Shown here in pieces: positions 36,213 through 48,716 of a stretch of DNA of 64,000 nt. The position numbers and the translations under genes were made by a program. Each line of letters opens with the position of its first letter. Within the stretch, counting starts at the first letter, position 1. The notes beneath the pieces were generated by a model that searched no databases, had not been told where the DNA came from, and saw nothing but the letters and a program-made list of their open reading frames with translations. Source of the stretch: Manduca sexta (taxonomy: Eukaryota; Arthropoda; Insecta; Lepidoptera; Sphingidae); contig NC_051141.1 in NCBI RefSeq assembly GCF_014839805.1, positions 19,290,777 through 19,354,776 on the forward strand, written 5' to 3'.

Positions 36213-36475
36213 ATGTTACATACATAACATCACGCATTTTATCCCCGAAGGGGTATGCAGAGGCGCAACTACGGCACCCACTTTTCGCCAAGTATGTTCC
36301 GTCCCATGATGTGATAGGGGGCGAGCCTATCGCCATATCGGGCACAAATTCCAGACTCCGGGCCGATACTGAGCAGAAAAACCCAAATATCACTTTGCCC
36401 GACCCGGGACTCGAACCCAGGACCTCAGAGCGCTATTGTACCGGACATGCAATACAACTACGCCACCGAGGCAGT
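36213..36475 (-). repeat. SINE-B, full-length reverse copy
   Basis: Reverse copy from 'catcacgcattttatccccg' to head 'acaactacgccaccgagg'; B box readable as cgaaccc on the plus strand. Confidence 0.8.
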
Positions 36476-36731
36476 CTAATAATGTTAAAAATCATAAAAT
36501 AGTTTTTTCTATGATAATTAGAGTTTGTTTTTGTGACGGGATAGTAAGCCATTTTTAATATCTGGTTTCTATTATATACATATAGTATATCGGGAGAGGT
36601 TTGTCTAAACTGGTAAAATATTATTACTGAGAAATTAGAATTTTAATAATAATAGTTAGTTGCCGGCGTTACTGAGATAGGTAGTGTATTTGTTGCTTCT
36701 AGTTAGAAGTTTGATATTTATTATTGCAGAT

Positions 36732-36884
36732 ATGTCGAGGCTCAACGAGGTCCATCACGACATAATCCGCTTTCCGCAGTCGCAGGAAGGTTTACTATTC
36801 CCTGACCAGCTGAAGACAACTTCGAAAATAGCAGCACCATGTGTACTGTCGCGTAACATCACGTTGCTTCAGACTGCGATGTGA
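36732..36884 (+). CDS. Short candidate exon, unrecognised
   Basis: An acceptor-like ttattattgcag is followed two bases later by an ATG and 50 codons (starting MSRLNEVHHDIIRF, ending NITLLQTAM) before TGA. It is more GC-rich than its surroundings. No family is recognised and no splice partner was found. It may be part of an unlabelled repeat. Confidence 0.18.
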   Translation: MSRLNEVHHDIIRFPQSQEGLLFPDQLKTTSKIAAPCVLSRNITLLQTAM

Positions 36885-38861
36885 CCGCCCATTTTCTCTT
36901 CATTGCGAGCATCAAATACTGTACCTTTGGGTAGTGGAGAGGGGTGGGTAGTGAGCAGACCAATTGACTACTCAGGCGGCTAGATCCTGGGGAAGACGCC
37001 AGGGGCGAGCTGAATGCAATACCAAAAGTACTATTGGTGTCATAATAATGCTGCAAAATGGGGCGGCAATACCTTTTGGCTCCCAAAAGAGTATAATCAA
37101 TTATTTATAAAATTGTAACGAAGTACGTATGGCGTAAACAAGCTAAATATGAAGACCTGAAACTAAAGACGGTTTTTTGGGCGCAATAGTGAGTTTGCGA
37201 CGGGTGTTACTACACAACTGCAAATGCCCAAAATTACTGGCGAATTAAAGATGCCAGATACTCCACGCCAATCGCTAGATGACACGACCATTTGAAGGTC
37301 CTAATCGTCATACATTATTCTATTAAATAATATAGTCAATGACAAAAGTTAGAATGAAGTGGCGACTAAATTTAAATCACTATAACTTTGATTAGTAGAG
37401 GCCTCAGCAGATATTTACGCAATTGTTTCCAATTACAAGAGCTAGTACTTGAGCGATTAATAGAATTCGCTTTCGCGTATGTATGGAGTTCTTAATCCGC
37501 TCTCTAGCTCCTGTTTAAGGGCCGTTGTAATACAGGCAACGCAATTTCGCTCGCAAGTGTGATATCACTTGAGATGCTGTCAATTTAAAGAAAGCGTGGC
37601 GCTATTTAATAAATAAATATTTATAATTAAGTCACAGCATATGAAGGATTTTCTAGATGATTTTTGTTAATTAAACATAATCGACTCAGCTGTGAAGAAG
37701 ATATTAAGCTTTTTGTATTCAAGAACTCAATACCTTTACTCGATGGTACTTAAAGCCGAGATTGATTAATTGATACAGCTTTAAGAAGAAGTACTTTTTT
37801 TTCAAAATGTAATTATATTACAATAAATAATTGTAAAATTGTTTGGATTTTTCTTTCTACAGTTTGATGGCGAAGTTGTATTAACGAATGCCGTGGTCTT
37901 CGGTTTGATTCCGCTCAGAATAATAATTTAGGCTTTAGAAACTATGCTAAAATAGCTACTTAATGTACATTGATACTATTTTAACTTTTGTCTTTGATAT
38001 TCATGGATTTGAAGTTTATAATGTTGTTACCAATTTTCATTTTCAATGATAGTGATGTGTCGGGACCAATTCGAAAATATTAATAAATAAAAACGACATA
38101 AATTTAAATTATCTTTTTCGATGTCAAATTGCACCGTGTAATAAATTGCAATCTATCTATACGTTTTTAATGTCGTATTTCCAGAATCTGCAATAAGAAG
38201 TTTGATGTTCTCAACATTATCGATAACTACAACTTCGCACATCCCTATGATAAGTGAAATCATTAATAAACATTAAATTAAAATAAATGACACTTTATAT
38301 AGAATTTTAGTAAATGTTATTTAAAAGGATATTCTGAATATCTAGTTATTTAATGATTAGGACAAAATACAACTTCTGCAGGGAAACTTACATACATGAA
38401 AAGACCTATCACTGGCGGATTGCGAGCGGAGCGCAGGCGCAGTGAACACGCCGCCGTGGGCTTAACGTGTTTTGTACAGTAAGTAACAGAATGGATCCTG
38501 ACAACGAACATTTGCTTTTAGCTTTGTTAATTCGAAGACGCAGAAAATTAATGCGGTAGCCGGTACAGCGAGAAATTTGGTTGAATACTTTTTTAAGCAA
38601 AGCGATTGGAAGTGAGCACCTAGTATTTACTATTACGCGAATGAATAATAACTGACTACAATATATTACTTTGCAAACGAATTAAGAGTTTGTTCCTACA
38701 TGCGAATGTCAAGAGGCCAAGATCTACATTTTACGAGTTTCATGGTATACAAAAATACATGGTAAAGACAATTACTTATGATAATCATTCCAATTAAACA
38801 AAAGTATTGTTGTATAAAATCACACTAGGGCGACTAACTGCTAGTCTGCTAGAAATTCCGG
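36885..38861. other. No gene supported
   Basis: A patch at 36900-37080 (gctagatcctggggaagacg) may be repeat sequence. Another GC-rich patch at 38410-38470 has no coding frame. Confidence 0.4.
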
Positions 38862-39060
38862 TGTTTTTTATTGCTTTAAATGATCAGACGAGGTTGCCGT
38901 ACGCTGGTGGTAAGTGGTACGACCGCCCATTACACAGTAGAAACATCATCCAACCCCTTGAATTACAAAGTATTTTTTGGTATTCTACTGCGCTCGTCAT
39001 CCTGAGACATGAGATGTTAAGTCTTATTATGTCCAGTAGTTACACTGGCTGGTGTGATTT
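38862..39060 (+). repeat. Element C, 3'-truncated
   Basis: 'tttattgctttaaatgatca' to 'agtagttacactggctgg'. Confidence 0.7.
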
Positions 39061-39092
39061 TAACGTAGATAGTCATTTTTTGTAGGCACTAA

Positions 39093-39292
39093 AAATGGCG
39101 ATAGCCTAGTTGGGAGAGGAATGGACTGCCGAAACAAATATCTGCTGGTTCAAAACCCGAGGATACACATCTCTGACGTTTCCAAAGTGATGCATGTATT
39201 ATTAATGAGCTATAGTTTGTTTTAACGTAGAAAGAAAACATCGTGACGAAACCTGCATACCTGAGAAGTCCTCGAAGTTTCTCGTCAAGCGA
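39093..39292 (+). repeat. SINE-A head, 3'-truncated
   Basis: Carries 'ggcgatagcctagttggg' through 'cctgcatacctgagaagt' and then leaves the family. Confidence 0.65.
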
Positions 39293-39889
39293 ACAATTTA
39301 CTCACCATTAAGTTGTATAATACATGGTTATAGAAAATCAAGTTAGAATCCTTGACAATCGATCCGTGATCGGAATGTAGCAGCGGTTTTCACAACTTTA
39401 GAATTAGGACGCTGGGTGTCACGGCAGACCTGATGTTTGTAGCGGATTCGGCCGCCGTGTCGTGACATGAATAAAAAATTATTTCCTTTCTAGTAATCCT
39501 TGATCGTAGCTCCGAACCTTGTAAGTGTTATCAGAATGGTGTTAATGGCATACCTCCGTGGCCTATGGTTGTTGCAAGAGATCATCTTTATCAACTATTA
39601 AATACCTTTTTAATAAAAATAAGATACCTAGAATATTCATAAAATATATAGAATTTGTGGTGTTTTACTGTTGTGCAGTACTATAATAATTTTACATTAC
39701 ATATTTCCGTAACAAACGGTGCATATTACTTGGAAAGTCATAATATGAATACCAGACGAACTGTCGTATAGTAATAGGGGACCGGCCTATGCTTGATTTT
39801 GTCCATTATTCTATATATAATGGGTAATAATACGAAAAAGAAGCACTGCTGCGAAAACTGCATAAAAATTGGTTAAAAAATGAGCGAGT

Positions 39890-40080
39890 AATTCATATTT
39901 AAAATATTGTAATGTGCAGAAGTGGGCGCGATGTGGGGATATCGCTTCATCTCTTTCTTTCGCACGCGTCGTAATTCCCGATGACGTCACATGTGGATAT
40001 TTCGTCTCTTTTCTGTTTCTTGTTAATTACCCCTTCCACCGAAACTCAAAGACTTATAACTTGTTGATTTTTTACCGGAT
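39890..40080 (+). repeat. Interspersed repeat F, copy 2
   Basis: Reverse match of 1630-1815: 'gtgcagaagtgggcgcgatg', 'tcgtaattcccgatgacgtc', 'agacttataacttgttga'. Confidence 0.6.
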
Positions 40081-40825
40081 TTTAAAATTTTCTTCTGTGT
40101 TATAATTTATATTATGTAAATATTTGATAAAAGTAAAGAACAAAAATGAGTCCGGTACCCTATTAGCAACGTAAACCTGCAGTCCAATTAAAAACCTCGA
40201 AACAAAAACTATTTTACACAACCTCGTCAATGTGTAGGCAACAACTGTGCCAAAGGAATTAATTTCATACGGAACCGAGCGCTCCACCGCAGCCGTTTCA
40301 TTAATATGCCCGCGAGATGGCGTTGCGTCACGCGTACGCGCCGGAAAACATGTACCGCTTTTATGTAATTGTTGCAAGATTAGGGAATCGTGTTCAGTAG
40401 GTTCAGTGGTATCAACGTTTTGTCGGTCTGTGGCTTTCAACTGTGGGTCTCCGTTCGATACTAGATCGGGTAAATAACTTGAATTTCTCGATTTAAATTG
40501 CTGTGGATTGGTTTGTGTCTGATATGATAGTATTAGTATTTAGGTTATGTGATGAGATATGCTCGGGGTAATGTGGATGTATTTACGCTTCTGCCTAACC
40601 CTGAGTGAAAAGGTGTCAGCTTATATTACACATTTGTAAGCAAACCCGGACTGAAATTTTGTATTGTGCTATTTTGTATCGTGTGTGCCGTCTATTATCA
40701 AATATTCCAAATTATTTTCCTTTTAAAGCCATATTTTGTGTCGGCAAAGTGTCTCCACTGCATCTGCTGAAGCACCTGTGTTCATACAGAGAAGTAAATG
40801 ACGAGAAATGATTACCAAACCAATT

Positions 40826-40975
40826 TTAAACCTGCATACCTGACAAATTCTCTATTAGGAATTTTCGAGGGTATGTGAAGTCTACTAACTCGTACTAGGC
40901 CAGCGTGGTGGACTAAGGCCTAATCCCTCTCAATAGTAGAGGAGGCCCGTGCCCAACAGTGCGACAGTATTTTTA
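40826..40975 (+). repeat. SINE-A tail fragment
   Basis: Carries 'cctgcatacctgacaaattc' through 'ggaggcccgtgcccaacagt'; head missing. Confidence 0.7.
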
Positions 40976-41225
40976 AATGTATTTTTTACTAAAACCGGAG
41001 TATCGGCGAGTGCTTTAGGTTCTCTCAACCCTCTCCCTCGCCAGTCGCTACAGTTATGTCGGTCTATTCAAAACTGGATACACAGACAGATCCCGAAACG
41101 CGACACAATTACGACTTCGGCGGGTTTACACCTTGTTTACGGTGGATACTATCCGTTGATAAAAACATCCTACCACTAGCATTATTTAACTCAGCTCTTT
41201 AATTCATTTGCATTATCCAAAAGTG

Positions 41226-41282
41226 ACCTACATGGGAATCGAACCTGCGATCTCATTGTTTAAATTATCCACTAGGTCATTT
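41226..41282 (-). repeat. tRNA-like SINE head fragment
   Basis: On the minus strand GACCTAGTGGATAA resembles an A box and GGTTCGATTCC is a perfect B box, closed by GTAGGTC. It is too short and lacks a full cloverleaf, so it is read as SINE debris rather than a tRNA gene. Confidence 0.35.
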
Positions 41283-41459
41283 AAATTCCACGGAAATAAT
41301 AAGCATTAATAGTGATATAATATATTCGTCAATTTCACATACTTGAAATCCTTTTCAATTGTTATATTGTTTAATTTTTATGTAAATAGTTAAACAGTTA
41401 TGCAATTAACTTGGTTTTGCTTTCAAATTAAACTACATTAATATTATAACATATTCACT

Positions 41460-41715
41460 AGCGGCGATGATCTAGTTACAAAGGTATGGAACGGACTATT
41501 GAAGCTAATGTTCGCAGGTTGAAATCTTAAAGGTACGCACCTCGGATTCTTCTTCTTATTGTGTACTCTTAGTGAATTACCGCTTGCTTACGGTGAATCA
41601 AATCATTGTAAGGAAACCTGCATACCTGAGAAGTTCTCTATAGAAATTTAGGGGGCATGTGAAGAGTGCAAATCCGCACTAGGCCAAAGTGGTGGACTAC
41701 GGTTTAATTTTTCTC
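41460..41715 (+). repeat. SINE-A, diverged copy
   Basis: Starts gcggcgatgatctagtta and follows the family to 'gccaaagtggtggactacgg'; heavily mutated. Confidence 0.65.
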
Positions 41716-42011
41716 TGCATTCTGTCCGCTGTGAGATATGGAACGTGAAAACATAATTTTAATGAGTAAAAAAAAGTAGAGATTCGCACACTCGATCCAA
41801 ATTGGTCTACATGAACAAATATAACTAATCGTACTATAACGAACATCTTCCAATGTTGCACAACGTTGCTCAACATGTTGCGTTGTAAACGTATACTTAA
41901 CTCCAGACACTAGGTTAAGTGTAGGTTATACGGAACTAGTTATCTCGCATTTAGTTACGTGTTATTGTATACTGCGTTGAGTTTGAGAATCAATTACATA
42001 ATCATTGCTTT

Positions 42012-42190
42012 ATCTATTCTATACTATTATCTAATGCTGAAGAGTTTGTTTGTTTGATCGCGCTAATCTTAGGAACTATCGGTTCGAATTAAAAAAATAT
42101 TTTAGTGTTGGATAGCCCATTTATCGAGGATGGCTATAGAATATATATCATCACGCTATGACCAGTGGGAGCGGAGCAGTAATAAAAATG
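42012..42190 (+). repeat. Interspersed repeat E copy
   Basis: 'agagtttgtttgtttgatcg', 'aactatcggttcgaattaaa', 'cacgctatgaccagtgggag'. Confidence 0.5.
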
Positions 42191-42244
42191 TTGTAAAAAC
42201 TTAAATTGAATTATATCACACATCTGCTTAGATATCGTTTTTTG

Positions 42245-42480
42245 AGATGTAAAAGGATTAGCTAGAGTATAAGCCATATCAATTGCAATGCAATCATCGC
42301 TAAAGTAACACACAAACGTCATCATGTAGGCAAAATCATCAACGTTTACTGTTAATGTCAACAAACTTGCCATTAAAGATTGTGGCGTGTTTCTAAAGTT
42401 TCCAGGGGTAGCGATGGTAAGTAGACAACCAATTATTAAAGACAAGTCTATTCTAAACAATTTAAAAAAGTGTGTTGGCA
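42245..42480 (-). pseudogene. Hydrophobic exon-like ORF, possibly a membrane-protein (chemoreceptor-like) fragment
   Basis: A minus-strand frame without a natural ATG reads FKLFRIDLSLIIGCLLTI, then ATPGNFRNTPQSLM, then LLTLTVNVDDFAYMMTF and CYFSDDCIAIDMAY. It holds two hydrophobic segments of membrane length separated by a short polar loop, like part of a seven-helix receptor, but I cannot name a family. A possible acceptor (cgaagtag) precedes it on the minus strand. Beyond about 42190 the frame runs into an interspersed repeat. It is either an internal exon or a decayed fragment. Confidence 0.28.
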
Positions 42481-43099
42481 ACCCTACTTCGGATTAGGAT
42501 AAGGACAGACGGACGATATGCTATTCCTATTATATTCTTACGTTGAAAACTTCATGCTTCGTTTATTTTCTAGCATCGTTACTAATTCTGTCTGATTATT
42601 CAACGTGCAAAAAAGAATTTTATTCACTTTGATACACGACTCACATTCCATACAAGGTGAAGTTGCCAAAAAAACGAAGCAACAGCGTAGGTCAGGGCTA
42701 CGATTTCTTACTTTCGCAAGCTAGTGAATGGCTTTAGAAGATTTAATTGCGATAGTAAATATTTGGTGGTTATTGCCAGTTACGTGTTACTGTAGGGTTG
42801 ACAAGTACATAATATAAACATGATATATTGAGTTTGTCTTCGGTACTTGGGTTTCTATCACTTCAAAACTAATAAGCGTCAGATTTACCCCGTGTTCTAG
42901 GATCAGTTGAATTAGCTGCCAGTCTTATGAAGAAGAGTTATATCTACTTTAAAAAAGGTAATAGTTTCAAACAGCCAACCGTCCGCCGTATTGACTTATG
43001 TGACGTCACAATATACGAGCAATTTCAATAAAATCAAAAATATCTGCCAATTAAAATTTTGTTAAGGAATACACGGACATTATATTCATATATTCATTG

Positions 43100-43332
43100 A
43101 CTGCCTCGGTGGCGTAGTTGTATTGCATGCCCGATACAATAGCGCTCTGAGGTCCTAGGTTCGAATCCCGCGTCGGGAAAAGTGATATTTGGGTTTTTCT
43201 GCTTAGTATCAGCCCGGAGTCTAGAATTTGTGCCCGATATGGCGATAGGCTCGCCCCCTATCACATCATGGGACGGAAGACACTTGGGGAAAAGTGGTTA
43301 AATGCGTGATGTTATGTATGTATGTATGTGTG
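43100..43332 (+). repeat. SINE-B with direct target-site duplication
   Basis: Full-length copy with (TATG)n tail. TATTCATTGA is repeated exactly at 43091-43100 and 43333-43342. Confidence 0.82.
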
Positions 43333-43334
43333 TA
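43311..43334 (+). repeat. (ATGT)n microsatellite
   Basis: Short tetranucleotide run forming the tail of the SINE-B at 43100. Confidence 0.7.
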
Positions 43335-43342
43335 TTCATTGA

Positions 43343-44766
43343 TGATCATTTTACATAGATGGGGAAACACGTTGGTAGCCCTACCACAGTTGCAGGCGGC
43401 ATTAACCAGCTCAATTCTGTTGATAGAAAGTAGGGCGCATTGTTCAACGCATGTAATTGAGTTGCCCGCTGTTTACACATATCAAGTTTATTCATGTTTA
43501 AGATACTAGAGATGCTTTCTGAAGACATCACAGGCACGGTGTGTAGTCTTCTAAATATCTAAACACTTGAACTATAAATAACAGCATAACTGTAATAATG
43601 TACAGCAAATATGAAACAGGTAGGGATGAACAGAGAGGTAAGCCTTCCTGCAGTTGTCGGTGCCGGAAGCATTCTCTAGACTTGAGGCTCTTTAAATCTC
43701 TACTTGGACTGACTTCAATAGCGATTGTTGTGTCACAGTTAAGCCTAAGAGAGCTCTTATGTCGAAGAAGGTAACTTCGGTTTAGTAAGTGTATGAGAAT
43801 TTAGTAACTTTGACATATATTAATTTGTTGAAGTTTAATTATGAAGAACTTGTCTTCTCCACAATATTTGACCATACGACGACGGCGCGATTAAAGCGAA
43901 TTTATTACAGACCATCACCAGACCATCACCAGACCAGACATCACATTACAGAATGGAATTAATTCCAACTGGCGCTACAGTCTCTCTCCGTCATAGATTG
44001 GAATTAACTCCAACTGGCACACGAGTGTCTACCTTTGAGTCAGACGGCGTGAACATATATCAAGCGGCATATGAATCTCTTATGCTGTAACAGCAACAAG
44101 TTGATTACGGCATCTAGGTCGGTGGAGCAAAATTTTGATTTGCGCGCAATCTGTCTGCGACCCGGCGTGAACAGGTCCGCCAGTCTCGGACGTTATACGA
44201 TACGTTTCCTAGTGGTGTAATTGTGTTTATTTTTGGACGTATTTAATCGTTATAAATCTTGTGTAAGTAGTCCTAAAATCATCTCGGAATTTTATAGGCT
44301 TTGGAAATCCTTTAGATGTATATCTTTTGTTATATTCTTTATTCATGGATCATGGCATGCAATGCTGACCTTGACCATTGCATTGTATTTTGACAATTTA
44401 AATAAATTGATAGTCTATTACAATGTTACATTACGAACTCAAAATACCTCATTACTTACAAATCTTAGCACATAGTTAATAACCTCAAAAACATCATAAT
44501 AAATTGTCTTAAAATATTCGTTTGAACTAACCTATAATAGAATCTATCGAAAACTTACCGTCTGCGTTTTGACGTCTTAGTCCGTCAGTTTATGGGAGGG
44601 CCATGCGTCATAACTCCGCAAAGGAATCATTAACAAACAACACTTTTACGGCGGTGACATGTAAGTCAAGGCTATTGCTGATGATCAGGCCAATATTAAT
44701 GAAAAATCATGTCCACAGTCACGTAAGTCCTAGGTACGGTAAGATTTTAACAGGCCGAGGATTCTG
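43343..44766. other. No gene supported; small internal repeats
   Basis: At 43910-43945 'gaccatcaccagaccatcac' is a tandem run, and 'ggaattaattccaactggc' is repeated near 43965 and 44010. CpG-rich 44120-44190 is unassigned. Confidence 0.4.
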
Positions 44767-45106
44767 AGGGTCTACTTCGAAAAACGAAATCCGTAGTTTT
44801 GGATGACGGAACGCACATTTTGTTACTATGAAGTGTTACGTATCCGACGATGGATCCGATCGGTTTATCGCAATATTTCAGACATGGAATTTGTAAGAAC
44901 TTATACCATCCCTTTTTAAAATCATCTGTGAGGACAAAATTCCAATGTTTTTTCCAAAAAAAAAATACAGGAAATTGATCCTACCACTAAGGTAAGCTAC
45001 AAACGGTGACGGATCCTAAGTAATTTGGTAATAAAGTTAAATCCCAAGTTCGTCGTTGCTTTGTTTCGGAGCGACGTTTAGACGTTCGTTTTTCAAAGTA
45101 GACCCT
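44767..45106. mobile_element. MITE with AGGGTCTACTT termini
   Basis: 340-bp element. The left end begins AGGGTCTACTTCGAAAAACG; the right end is the inverse of AGGGTCTACTTTGAAAAACG. No coding frame inside. Confidence 0.68.
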
Positions 45107-45794
45107 TTGGCTCGTTAGAATATATGTATACATCAAAATTAATATCTGATATTTTCAATTAAATTCAGCAGTTATTCATTTACTTGCAGTAACCATTCAA
45201 ATATCTTCGCGAAGTATTGCATTTAGTGGCAGTATGGTAGGTTCGTAGGCTTATTAGGAGACGCATGCTGGTAGTAGGTAGGTAGGTAGGTTATCGTACA
45301 AAAGGTACAGAACCCGCTATAATGACACAACTAAGTGTGTTGTGCTCCGGGATCAGCCTGTTTATATCTGTTTTCAAACAAGCCGGCACAATTGTGTCAA
45401 CTGGCGAGAGTAGACTAGCGTAATCATCTCTCGTCAGTCGATACTGTATTTCAACCCTACTTCACTTACCGAGTGCAGTGGCACTTTGTGTATAGAAATA
45501 CATGCACAAAGCATTCTCGAAGAGGTCTATCAGATTTACTCTGACCATATACAAGGCATCATGCCTTCCCTTTTCTAGGGTGGCGAGAGGCGTAACATTT
45601 CACCAGTTAGGTTCACAAACCCGGAACACTGTTCATCAAGGATACAATAACCACGGAACGTAACTTGCACTTTAGATATTCCCACTCGACATTTGGTTCC
45701 ATTACGAAACGCCTATGTCGGCCACCAGTGCAGGAAACATGAAATACTTTCGCCGCGTCATTTCTGTATAATACTGCATTTTAGTGGTGAATGT

Positions 45795-46015
45795 CATTAT
45801 TTTTACATAACTAGTGACTTGCCCCGGCGTCGCACGGGTAACACTAATTATTATAGTCAGATGATCAGATCCGTACCAACCTTCACAAGCTTCTTGGTAA
45901 ATCTGAAGATTGTCTAAAAAAAATCTCAAAATCGCTCTAATCGTGAGTACATAGAGAACAAACATACACATTTATTTTTCTATATATATAATAAGTATAA
46001 AGCGCATCCTATAGT
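45795..46015 (-). repeat. Interspersed repeat E-like copy
   Basis: 'gacttgccccggcgtcgcac' near the left and 'ctaatcgtgagtacatagag' to the right; the reversed element order. Confidence 0.45.
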
Positions 46016-46148
46016 ACAGTCTTCGCGGTCATTTAGTACTATTTCTTGAAAGGTAATTTATAATGCAACTACTTATTCGGCGCCATAACGTTAAATCAAT
46101 ATAAACCTTCGCACCAGAGACATATTGTTGATATTTAAAAAATAAAAT

Positions 46149-46512
46149 TTAAGGCGATACCTCAAGGTTCATTTTCATACATTTTGTTTTACCTTTAATC
46201 TGGGTAACTAAACAAGTATTGGCAAGTAAAGAATTTAAATTCACGTCTAGTTAGTGATTAGTTCTCGCAGTTGAAGAAAAACGTAAAATAATTAATAATC
46301 ATGGATATTTCTGCCTTTAAAATTTCGTCATATTAAATTTTAAAGGCCGAAATATCCATGATTATTAATTATTTTTACGTTTTTCTTCAACTGCGAGAAC
46401 TAATCACTAACTAGACGTGAATTTAAATTCTTTACTTGCCAATACTTGTTTAGTTACCCAGATTAAAGGTGAAACAAAATGTATGAAAATGGACCTTGAG
46501 GTATCGCCTTAA
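46149..46512. mobile_element. 364-bp foldback element (near-perfect long inverted repeat, TTAA ends)
   Basis: Arms 46149-46325 and 46335-46512 are reverse complements with about three mismatches and one single-base indel; the loop is only 9 bases. The termini read TTAAGGCGATACCTCAAGG and its inverse CCTTGAGGTATCGCCTTAA, so TTAA may be the target duplication, as for piggyBac-group MITEs. No ORF. Transcribed, it would form a ~177-bp hairpin RNA. Confidence 0.85.
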
Positions 46513-46974
46513 GTGGTTTTGTTCTCCGCAATTAACTATTACCATTTAGTTGCTTCACAATAATTACTGAATTCTTAATTCAGTCGAAGCAACTATCTTA
46601 ACCAACTGTAATAAAGTAACTAACTATTATGAATGAACCCAAAAATAGACAAATCACTATCGTCATTTTGGTTATGTATATACAGTCTTACTTATAAAAA
46701 TTTCGCAAAGCTATGCTTAGTTAAACCACAAATTTACTCGATCAGCTGTAAATCAAAACCCGCCATCTCACCTCTTAATAAGGTTTAAACTAGGAAACTG
46801 GGTAAGTTTTTGACAGCTATTTAAGCAATTCTTAAACATCTCTTAACGCTAAAAGGAGTTTATAAGTATGACTGATAATATTTGGGACTACTATTATCAT
46901 GAGCATTATACCACCATAATACCTTGACAAAGACCACCAATGTTATTTCTCCTGTCAGAAATAGAAACGTCGTA

Positions 46975-47275
46975 ACTAATGGTAGGTCTCTTATATGTGA
47001 GAGTCCGCCTGTGTAGGTACCACCGCTATGTCTATTTCTGCCGCGAAGCAGTAATGTAGTCACTATTGTGTTCCGGTTTGAACGACACTGTAGCTAGTGT
47101 GACTACAGAAAATAATACTTAATCTCAGGATGGTGAGTGCAGTGGAATACCATACAATACTTTGTAATTGAAGGTGTTGGATGGTGTTTCTTCTGTTTAT
47201 GGGCGGTCATATCGCTTACCATCAGGCGAACGGCAAGCTCGCCTGGTAATTCAAAGCAATAATAATAAAAAAATC
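46975..47275 (-). repeat. Element C, full-length reverse copy
   Basis: From 'ggtaggtctcttatatgtga' to 'cgaacggcaagctcgcctgg' and 'caaagcaataataat'. Confidence 0.72.
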
Positions 47276-48239
47276 ATATCACTATCATTATGGCTATCTC
47301 AAGTCTGGGACAACAGTTAAAAAACTGTCTGAAAAAATCTGACCATAGCAAATATCTTTATGACCACGAATGTTATTTTCTCTAGACAGAAACAGAAAAG
47401 GCGTTATCATCCCAAATATTTGCATCGGATACGGCCATGTTCCGAACTCGTGAGACGTTCACAGCCTGCTATCTTTTATCAGAAACGTGCTGATTATAGA
47501 TAACAATTGAAGTGTTTTGGCTTCCGTCCCTCGCGGCTTGAGATAAACTTGTTATATAAAGATTTACACTCTACCGAACCTGACAGTAAGTGCTGCAAAG
47601 AATTGCACAATTTGGTACTATGTATTATAAAATATTTATACGTTTTATTCCAGAGAGGTAGAGCTGCAGTGAAGAAGAGTGAATTTTTTCAAAAGGTAAC
47701 CCGATGAAAAAAAATCCCTAAATATCATATCGTGATTAATTTAACAGAAATCAAAAACTAAGACAAATATAGATAAATATAAAAGGGAAGCCAGTAGGAA
47801 TCGAGTTGTATGGCTTTGCCACGGTAGAGCTGCAATTATTAAAAAGTTCAATGGAGATTATTTCGGTCCTATAATGTGACGTATCGCTATGTCAGATAAA
47901 AATTCAATTGAGAAAAGTTATGGGAATTGAACCCCAAATCGGTCACTAGACCAACAAGGCATTTCATATAAAGTGTGCTAAATGCGCTCTCGGCACCTCT
48001 CGCTTTCAACCGAGCAAAATGATCATTATTTATGATTGATGGTTTGGTGTTGGTATTTTCCATCTATTACGTGAATTGATCTTCGATAATTGAATGTTGT
48101 TTAATGTTTTTTTACTACTTAATAGACCATCTAAGACATCGTGAAGACGGTGCTATCACTGCACTATGAAATTAAACAGACGCTGAATTTGCGGATACTA
48201 TGCCATTTGGAATGTAACAAAGTACAATAATAGGAGATG

Positions 48240-48570
48240 ATAGCGGCGTTAGCCTAGTTGGTGTGTGCCGAGACGAATGTCCGCCGGTTCAAATCCCAAG
48301 GGCACACACCTCTGACTTTTCTAAAAAATTATAAGTGTATTTCTTTGTGAATTATCGCTTGCTTTAACGGTGAAGGAAACATCGTGAGGAAACCTGCATA
48401 CCTGAGAAATTCTCTATTAGGAATTTTCGAGGGTGTATGAAGTTTACCAATCCGCACTAGGCCAGCGTGGTGGAATAAGGCCTAATCCCTCTCAGTAGTA
48501 GAGGAGGCCCGTGCCTAACAGTGGGACAGTATATAATAGAGGGCTGATATTATTATAATTATAATAGGTG
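48240..48570 (+). repeat. SINE-A, near full-length copy
   Basis: Starts gcggcgttagcctagttgg, has a short deletion near the head ('ggtgtgtgccgagacg'), and ends in an AT-rich tail after 'gggctgatattattat'. Confidence 0.78.
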
Positions 48571-48716
48571 ATGCCTCTATCTTCTCTCCTCTGAGTATTT
48601 TCCTAACTCATTAATGGGGCCCTCAGCATGATCTCATTTCTAAGGCGCCTAAAGCGATCACTCGAAAGTCTCGTGTGTTTACCGACCTTTGTCGGGCTCG
48701 CAAACTTATGATATGA

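Noticed and set aside
40072..40440. 122-codon minus-strand ORF and 76-codon plus-strand ORF
   Set aside because: The frames overlap each other and repeat F's edge; composition is not protein-like and no motif is seen.
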